DNA of 18,196 bases, taken from NCBI GenBank assembly GCA_002311635.1, contig DBZJ01000235.1, forward strand, positions 1 through 18,196. Reading direction: 5' to 3'. This DNA comes from Syntrophaceae bacterium UBA1163. GTDB lineage: Bacteria; Desulfobacterota; BSN033; UBA1163. Below are positions 14,223 to 18,196 of this stretch, in pieces (the stretch's first letter is position 1; every line of letters starts with the position of its first letter). Position numbers and translations under genes: made by a program. The notes beneath the pieces are model-generated. The model saw nothing but the letters and a program-made list of their open reading frames with translations. It was not told the origin of the DNA and did not search any database.

Positions 14223-14265
14223 TAGGCAGGTAGACTTTGGAAGGTGTTTCCAGTCTGCCCGCCTA
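14223..14265 (-). terminator. Large hairpin between the YtxH gene and the riboswitch
   Basis: Arms TAGGCAGGTAGACT (14223-14236) and AGTCTGCCCGCCTA (14252-14265) pair over 14 bp with one mismatch and one wobble, and inner GGAA/TTCC extends the stem. It ends about 70 nt after the YtxH stop. There is no clean T run on either strand, so terminator function is probable rather than certain. Confidence 0.5.
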
Positions 14266-14336
14266 CTTTCTTAAAATATCTCTTTTAAAATCTCTTGAAG
14301 CGACGGAAAAACTTGCCCGAATTGATTAGAGGCCTA

Positions 14337-14651
14337 TCAACCCTTTCCCGGTTTTTCTTTCTCTTTTGCGTATGCCTCCTTGCCAGCTTCCACAGCCGTT
14401 GTGATTAAGGATTTTTTTTCTTCGACAAGTTCTTTACCCTTTCCTACGGCGGAGGTCACCTTGCTTTTTACCTCCTCAGCATATTTGGTCACCTTTTCCT
14501 TAGCATCGTCTGCCAGTTCTTTAATCTTCTGTCTGGTTTCCTTCCCAGATTGAGGAGCTAATAGAAGGGCGACACCAGCACCAACCATTCCTCCGATGAA
14601 AAACGCAAGAATAGGACAACCTGTACTGCAGCCACTTTCTTCATTTCCCAT
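14337..14651 (-). CDS. YtxH-like membrane protein
   Basis: A 104-residue protein. A short cysteine-containing N-terminus (GNEESGCSTGCPI) precedes one glycine-rich TM helix at 13-33 (LAFFIGGMVGAGVALLLAPQ), followed by SGKETRQKIKELADDAKEKV and a long lysine/glutamate-rich amphipathic helix to the end. 'GAGVALLLAPQSGKETRQ' is the family signature of YtxH-type proteins, linked with general stress and envelope function in Firmicutes and many other bacteria. AAGGAAGGAGG precedes the ATG. It follows the DUF948-like gene by 75 nt on the same strand, a pairing often seen, so co-transcription is likely. The two cysteines before the helix are a local variation. Confidence 0.88.
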   Translation of the reverse strand: MGNEESGCSTGCPILAFFIGGMVGAGVALLLAPQSGKETRQKIKELADDAKEKVTKYAEEVKSKVTSAVGKGKELVEEKKSLITTAVEAGKEAYAKEKEKPGKG

Positions 14652-14725
14652 AACTTACCTCCTTCCTTTTTGCTCTATGGCGAAAAACGAATTCTCCTTT
14701 TTGCCACCCTACTTAAGAAGATTCT

Positions 14726-15106
14726 TTAGGAAATACCACACCCCGGCCTTAACCCCGCTTTTAGACCAGAGGTTTCAACAACCACAGATGAAGTAATTCC
14801 ATCCACAAAGTCCATCAGATGTTTTATGTCTCCGCTCACACCCTTCACGTTTTCCCCAACATCTCTCAGGGCCCCCGAAAGAACTTTTATATCCCCGCTC
14901 ACCACTGTGGCATTATTCGCCACATTCCTAACGCTCTTTAGGGTTTCTTGGAGTTCAGCAAGCGTTGGCTTTAACGAATTCTCGGTTGTGTTCACAAGTT
15001 CTCTTAAAGCCCTGATTGCCTTTCTTAATTCTAACATTACCCATATAAAAATAATCACTGCAACAATCATTGCAAAGATGATCAGACCCAAAAAGAAATT
15101 GCTCAT
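14726..15106 (-). CDS. DUF948-like membrane protein with frameshifted C-terminus
   Basis: A 126-residue protein with an N-terminal TM helix (residues 4-24, FFLGLIIFAMIVAVIIFIWV) and a long coiled-coil-like region (LRALRELV-type repeats, SLKPTLAELQETLKSVRNVA, GDIKVLSGALRDVGENVKGV, GDIKHLMDFV), the DUF948 layout. The final residues SGLKAGLRPGCGIS look wrong. Inserting one G in the GGGG run at about 14755 would give AGVKAGVWYFLKNLLK and a TAG stop at 14709-14711, the sort of C-terminus YtxH/DUF948 partners carry. So there is a recent one-base deletion or a read error. AAGGAGGGG precedes the ATG. A 16-codon frame from a GTG upstream ends on this ATG (ATGA) but is weakly supported. Confidence 0.85.
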   Translation of the reverse strand: MSNFFLGLIIFAMIVAVIIFIWVMLELRKAIRALRELVNTTENSLKPTLAELQETLKSVRNVANNATVVSGDIKVLSGALRDVGENVKGVSGDIKHLMDFVDGITSSVVVETSGLKAGLRPGCGIS

Positions 15107-15276
15107 CTCCCCTCCTTAATCTGCATGTTTCTTTCTGTAAATTCCCTCTTCACCTCCTTTCCTTAATAGAGCAATAGTGTGCTTCGTCCAAACTTGCGAC
15201 ACCATAAAGAGAATCCTAGAAAATTCCTTCCAAGGATTAAACTGAATGTCACTGTAAATAACAAGTCTCACGATTA

Positions 15277-16746
15277 TTATCTGCCCCTCCTAAAATTTGC
15301 TGTAACAGTTTCATTAGCATCCATTGCTACCGTGCAAGATCCAGTTCCAGAACATCCAGCTCCTGACCAACCTGTAAAAACAGTCCACCAATTAGGATAG
15401 GCAGTTAATGTTACTACCGTTCCACTATTATAAGCTTTAGAACAAGTTAATCCACAGCTAATTCCGGAGGGAGAACTAGTAACTGTCCCACTTCCCGTCC
15501 CAGATTTCTTTACGACTAAAGTATACTTACTAGAAGTTAGTAAATTAAATGTAGCAGTAACCGTTTCCGCTGAGGACATAGTAACAGAGCATAATCCTGT
15601 TCCCGAGCAGGCTCCAGACCAACCCAAAAATGAGCTATTTGAATCAGGAGTTTCGGACAATGTCACTATTGTGCCACTAGCATAGCTGCCATAGGAAGAA
15701 GAACAGGTAGATCTACAAGTATTTCCAGATGGAGAACTGGTAACCGTACCTGTCCCAGTCCCTGACTTCAGTAAAGTCAGAGTATAATTCTTAGAAGTGG
15801 TTGCAATAGCTGCATAGTTAGTTGTTTGGTTGGATGTTACATCAGTATAAGTTGTTGAAGTAGGACTAAATGTATACCCCGTTAAAGTGGGAGTCACCGT
15901 CCCACTCCAACCACTAGATACAGTAATTGAATAAGTTCCAGTACTGCCAGACGATGAAGTAGAACCACTGGTAGTTCCAGTATAAGTTATAGTAGCACCA
16001 ACTACACCTACAGTACCAGAAATTGTGTAAGTTGGTGAAGACGGTTGTGGCCCACTACCCGTGGCCATGAAGTTTGAGAAGCCGAAGTAGTTCCAGTTGC
16101 TATCCGAGTAGTCAAAAAACCCAAGACCAGGAGCACCATTGGTGAAAGCCGTACCGGTATTATCCGGAACATTAGTACCCGTATCAAATTGCAAGAGGCT
16201 CCCATTCTTCCAGACGTTAATGATAGTATCGTTCGCTCCCCCACTGATACTGGCTGTTAGTACATCCCCATTTACGCAGTGATCAGGTCGTGTTCCAAGG
16301 TAGGTGAAACTTCCATTCGGACCATTCCATCTGACGACCTGAAGATAGTCGCCAATATCCACATTACAGTTAATCTCATATCCCGTGATTTGATTGGTGG
16401 CTGCATTGATAGCCATCCGCAGGTGAAGCTCTACTTCGTGACAGCAACCAGTAGGGGTTGTACCTATTTTCACCGTGGCCTGCGCTGTTTGATTAGTTCC
16501 CCAGGTGCCAGTCAGGATTGCAATAGGATCACCATATTCAGTAGGTTGAGCCACCCCAAAGACCATTGTCCCATTAGTTTGACAGTTTCCCCAAAGATTG
16601 TCCCCTGCCGTTTGTCCTCCGACCCAGTTTCCTCCTTCCGAAATTGGGTTCTCAGTAAGAGGGAAAGTAGTAGAGTATTCTTGAGCTAAGGCATTACTAC
16701 AAAATAACACCGTTGCAACTAACACTAAAACTATCATCTTTCTCAT
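15277..16746 (-). CDS. Secreted multidomain repeat protein
   Basis: A 489-residue exported protein. The signal peptide is residues 1-21 (MIVLVLVATVLFCSNALA, cut before QEYS). Residues 22-230 form a beta-rich, Trp/Gly/Asn-rich domain like laminin-G/concanavalin-type modules (GNWVGG, HEVELHLRMAIN, GFFDYSDSNWNYFGFSNF). Residues 240-312 are an Ig-like carboxypeptidase-regulatory-like module (YTISGTVGVVGATITYTG, GTYSITVSSGWSGTVTPTL). Residues 321-401 and 408-486 are two tandem copies of the bacterial InlB-B-like repeat (SGTGTGTVTSSPSG, FLGWSGACSGTGLCSVTM, ETVTATFN; and SGTGSGTVTSSPSG, FTGWSGAGCSGTGSCTVAM, ETVTANFR), each with paired cysteines. This is a surface or extracellular binding protein; no anchor or sorting signal is visible. 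AGGAGG precedes the ATG and overlaps the stop of a small secreted ORF. Confidence 0.88.
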   Translation of the reverse strand: MRKMIVLVLVATVLFCSNALAQEYSTTFPLTENPISEGGNWVGGQTAGDNLWGNCQTNGTMVFGVAQPTEYGDPIAILTGTWGTNQTAQATVKIGTTPTGCCHEVELHLRMAINAATNQITGYEINCNVDIGDYLQVVRWNGPNGSFTYLGTRPDHCVNGDVLTASISGGANDTIINVWKNGSLLQFDTGTNVPDNTGTAFTNGAPGLGFFDYSDSNWNYFGFSNFMATGSGPQPSSPTYTISGTVGVVGATITYTGTTSGSTSSSGSTGTYSITVSSGWSGTVTPTLTGYTFSPTSTTYTDVTSNQTTNYAAIATTSKNYTLTLLKSGTGTGTVTSSPSGNTCRSTCSSSYGSYASGTIVTLSETPDSNSSFLGWSGACSGTGLCSVTMSSAETVTATFNLLTSSKYTLVVKKSGTGSGTVTSSPSGISCGLTCSKAYNSGTVVTLTAYPNWWTVFTGWSGAGCSGTGSCTVAMDANETVTANFRRGR

Positions 16747-16747
16747 T

Positions 16748-16921
16748 TTAGCCTCCTAAAAGGATGTATCCATCCATGGCAGCGAAGTGCCCTCCGTCAA
16801 AGGGATTGACGTTTGAATACTTAATCTCTAGAGCAAAGACTGATCGAGATAAGAGAAATGTGATTAGAAAGAGTATTACTATCATGGCATTGTTTAGGGC
16901 AATCATGTTTCGATTAGACAT
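16748..16921 (-). CDS. Tiny secreted ORF coupled to the repeat-protein gene
   Basis: A 57-residue frame from ATG 16921 (an earlier in-frame ATG is at 16966) encodes a signal peptide (NAMIVILFLITFLLSRSVFA, cleavage before LEIK) and only about 27 mature residues (YSNVNPFDGGHFAAMDGYIL, ending LGG). The TAA stop is one base from the next ATG and falls in the AGGAGG ribosome site of the large secreted protein, so the two are probably co-translated. I recognise no family. It may be the stub of a truncated exported protein or a leader. No good ribosome site fixes the start. Confidence 0.45.
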   Translation of the reverse strand: MSNRNMIALNNAMIVILFLITFLLSRSVFALEIKYSNVNPFDGGHFAAMDGYILLGG

Positions 16922-17110
16922 TTGGGCATCTTTCCGAGATAGTCCTTCCTTAAAATGAGGGATCATACGAATAGTAACTGCAAACGGCCTGCCAACAACC
17001 TGGAAAAAACAAAAGTTTGGAATGATCCTTTAATAACAGAGGGTTATATTAATAGGAGAGAACAGTAGGGAAGTATGGATCCATCTGTTTGACCTCAAGA
17101 TGTGGTGGAA

Positions 17111-17126
17111 CCTCAATATATTGAGG
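17111..17126. repeat. Perfect 16-bp palindrome
   Basis: CCTCAATATATTGAGG is its own reverse complement. It lies in the 185-bp gap between the orphan HTH gene and the small secreted ORF, with no T run next to it, so a dimeric regulator site is more likely than a terminator. Confidence 0.5.
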
Positions 17127-17151
17127 GATACTTTGAAGAGATGTGGACAGC

Positions 17152-17340
17152 CTAATCTGGTTCTTTTGTCTCCGGCCCGACAATCCCAAGCTTATGCATC
17201 CTCGCTCTCAAGGTACTCGGGTGGAGACCCAGGAACGCTGCGGCCCCGTCTTTTCCTTCAATGCGCCAGTTGATTTCTCTAATGGCAAAGGTTCTAACTC
17301 GCGCTCGTTCAGTGAATGCTATTAAACTTTCTCGAAACAA
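17152..17340 (-). pseudogene. Orphan Fis-type HTH, C-terminal remnant of an NtrC-family activator
   Basis: A 62-codon frame (TTG 17340, no ribosome site) carries the C-terminal helix-turn-helix of sigma-54-dependent activators: NWRIEGKDGAAAFLGLHPST then LRARMHKLGI. The preceding residues (RESLIAFTERARVRTFAIRE) only loosely match the usual 'ERxHIxxxLExT' helix. The AAA ATPase and receiver domains are missing, so this cannot activate sigma-54 RNA polymerase; it could only bind DNA. The frame is the same as that of the LysE-family gene ending 12 nt upstream. Most likely a gene fragment left by deletion. Confidence 0.65.
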
Positions 17341-17352
17341 ACTAAAAGATAC

Positions 17353-17964
17353 TCATAACACGCTCACGATGGCAATAACACCAGAGATAATTATTAGAAC
17401 ACCGGCGATTCTGTTTACCCATCGCAGTCCGACTATGTCCAGCTTCTTTCTGAAAAATATAACGCCAGAACCAAGAAACAGAAACCATAAACCTGAACCA
17501 ATAAAAACTCCTATGACAAGAGTCGACGCAGAAACAATACTGAGTTCATCTCCTAATCCCAGCGCGGCAAACACGGCAATAAATGCAAAGATCGTCGTGG
17601 GATTGGTAAGCGTAAGAAAACCGGTATAGAGATATGATCTCAACAATCCACTGTTGTTGACAGGGACCTTAGGATCAGCAGGGTGGGCGCAAAATGTTCT
17701 TACACCGAGGAACAAAAGAAACGATCCTCCAACCAACCGTATCCACGTCCGCTCTGTCACAATAGCATTTGAAACAATAGTAAGTCCAAATGCAACAACA
17801 CACGCGTAAACCAAATCTGCGGTTGCAGCCCCGAGACCGATCATCAGTCCGCGTAAGCGTCCATCGGTAAGTGTCTTGCGGATACACATTATTCCAATCG
17901 GGCCAACTGGTACCGCCATCGCGAAACCAATAAGGATTCCTTTTAGAAAAATAGTTAGCTCCAT
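17353..17964 (-). CDS. LysE/RhtB-family exporter
   Basis: A 203-residue inner-membrane protein with six predicted helices (about 4-28, 38-62, 74-90, 112-137, 143-170, 183-202). Family marks: GFAMAVPVGPIGIMCIRKTL at residues 13-32 with GRLRGLMIGLGAATADLVYA following, and the second-half NPTTIFAFIAVFAALGL (121-137). The family exports amino acids or related small metabolites by proton antiport; the substrate is not readable. Length is typical. The ribosome site is weak (TTGATGAT). No LysR-type regulator is next to it; the downstream Fis-type HTH is only a fragment. Confidence 0.92.
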   Translation of the reverse strand: MELTIFLKGILIGFAMAVPVGPIGIMCIRKTLTDGRLRGLMIGLGAATADLVYACVVAFGLTIVSNAIVTERTWIRLVGGSFLLFLGVRTFCAHPADPKVPVNNSGLLRSYLYTGFLTLTNPTTIFAFIAVFAALGLGDELSIVSASTLVIGVFIGSGLWFLFLGSGVIFFRKKLDIVGLRWVNRIAGVLIIISGVIAIVSVL

Positions 17965-18133
17965 ATCATCAACGTTAAATCAGGCGATGATAAGATAGAA
18001 TAGGTAAATAAAGGCGTGGCTCTTGAATAAGTGGAATATACGAAAAACGGAGTTGAATGTCAAGATAGCGATTACGAAATGGAATCTTGCTTATTATCGA
18101 AATCTGTCGGTCAACGATTTCAGTCAACTATTG

Positions 18134-18196
18134 TTAAATCACCTCCTTCGGTTTGAAATAGGTTCGTTGAGTCAGCATGGCAAAGATCACTCGAAT
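18134..18196 (-). pseudogene. C-terminal end of a gene entering from the right, possibly an IS110-like transposase
   Basis: Twenty codons run in from the window edge and end at TAA 18134-18136: VIFAMLTQRTYFKPKEVI. The 'vIfAMLtxxxxf' ending is reminiscent of IS110-family transposase tails. Twenty residues are too few for certainty. The AAGGAGGTG seen here is explained by these codons rather than as a ribosome site. Confidence 0.3.

Noticed and set aside
18134..18155. AATCACCTCCTT as the 3' end of a 16S rRNA gene
   Set aside because: Only the anti-Shine-Dalgarno-like core matches; no adjacent 16S helix sequence is present, and the - strand reads as codons ending in TAA.

Overview
The window looks like a chromosomal stretch from a Desulfobacterota-type (deltaproteobacterial) organism of moderate GC. 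The assignment is an inference. It rests on the tRNA-Met(CAU) 3' half (anticodon arm and GGCGGTG-type acceptor as I remember them from Geobacter-like genomes), the DUF4388/HD-GYP/Cache signalling genes, the PRC-barrel/YtxH/DUF948 envelope genes and a GEMM-like riboswitch. It is gene-sparse and heavily scarred, with many truncated or frameshifted genes.

Region 1 (1-3960, + strand) is a signalling cluster: the end of an HD-GYP-like protein, an uncharacterised helical protein, a DUF4388 protein, a Cache-HAMP membrane sensor with no output domain, a frame-broken second DUF4388-like gene, and a response-regulator receiver whose tail is replaced at a junction near 3909-3921. Region 2 (3885-4576, - strand) is the N-terminal remnant of a type III-like adenine methyltransferase, cut at the same junction, with a promoter-like motif upstream.

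Region 3 (5266-9363) is an accessory island. A displaced tRNA-Met 3' half and a second, interrupted copy flank a Phd/PIN toxin-antitoxin pair. Next come a small two-TM gene (frame-disrupted as read) overlapped by a gene with a RelE/ParE-like N-terminus, an NPxVNT repeat and a four-unit beta-flower-like C-terminus, then an OLD-like ATPase-Toprim protein. The coupled pair is the best candidate for an undescribed toxin or defence cassette.

Region 4 (9364-13240, mostly - strand) holds decayed intergenic DNA, a secreted type-B carboxylesterase, a small lipoprotein and a double PRC-barrel protein.

Region 5 (13226-15106, - strand) holds a PAS-kinase remnant with an in-frame amber codon, a possible CheB N-terminal remnant, and a 23-residue membrane peptide preceded by a GEMM (c-di-GMP/cGAMP class)-like riboswitch. 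Beyond a strong hairpin lie YtxH-like and DUF948-like envelope genes, the latter with a frameshifted tail.

Region 6 (15277-18196, - strand) holds a secreted repeat protein, a tiny secreted ORF coupled to it, an orphan Fis-type HTH, a LysE-family exporter and a possible transposase tail at the right edge.
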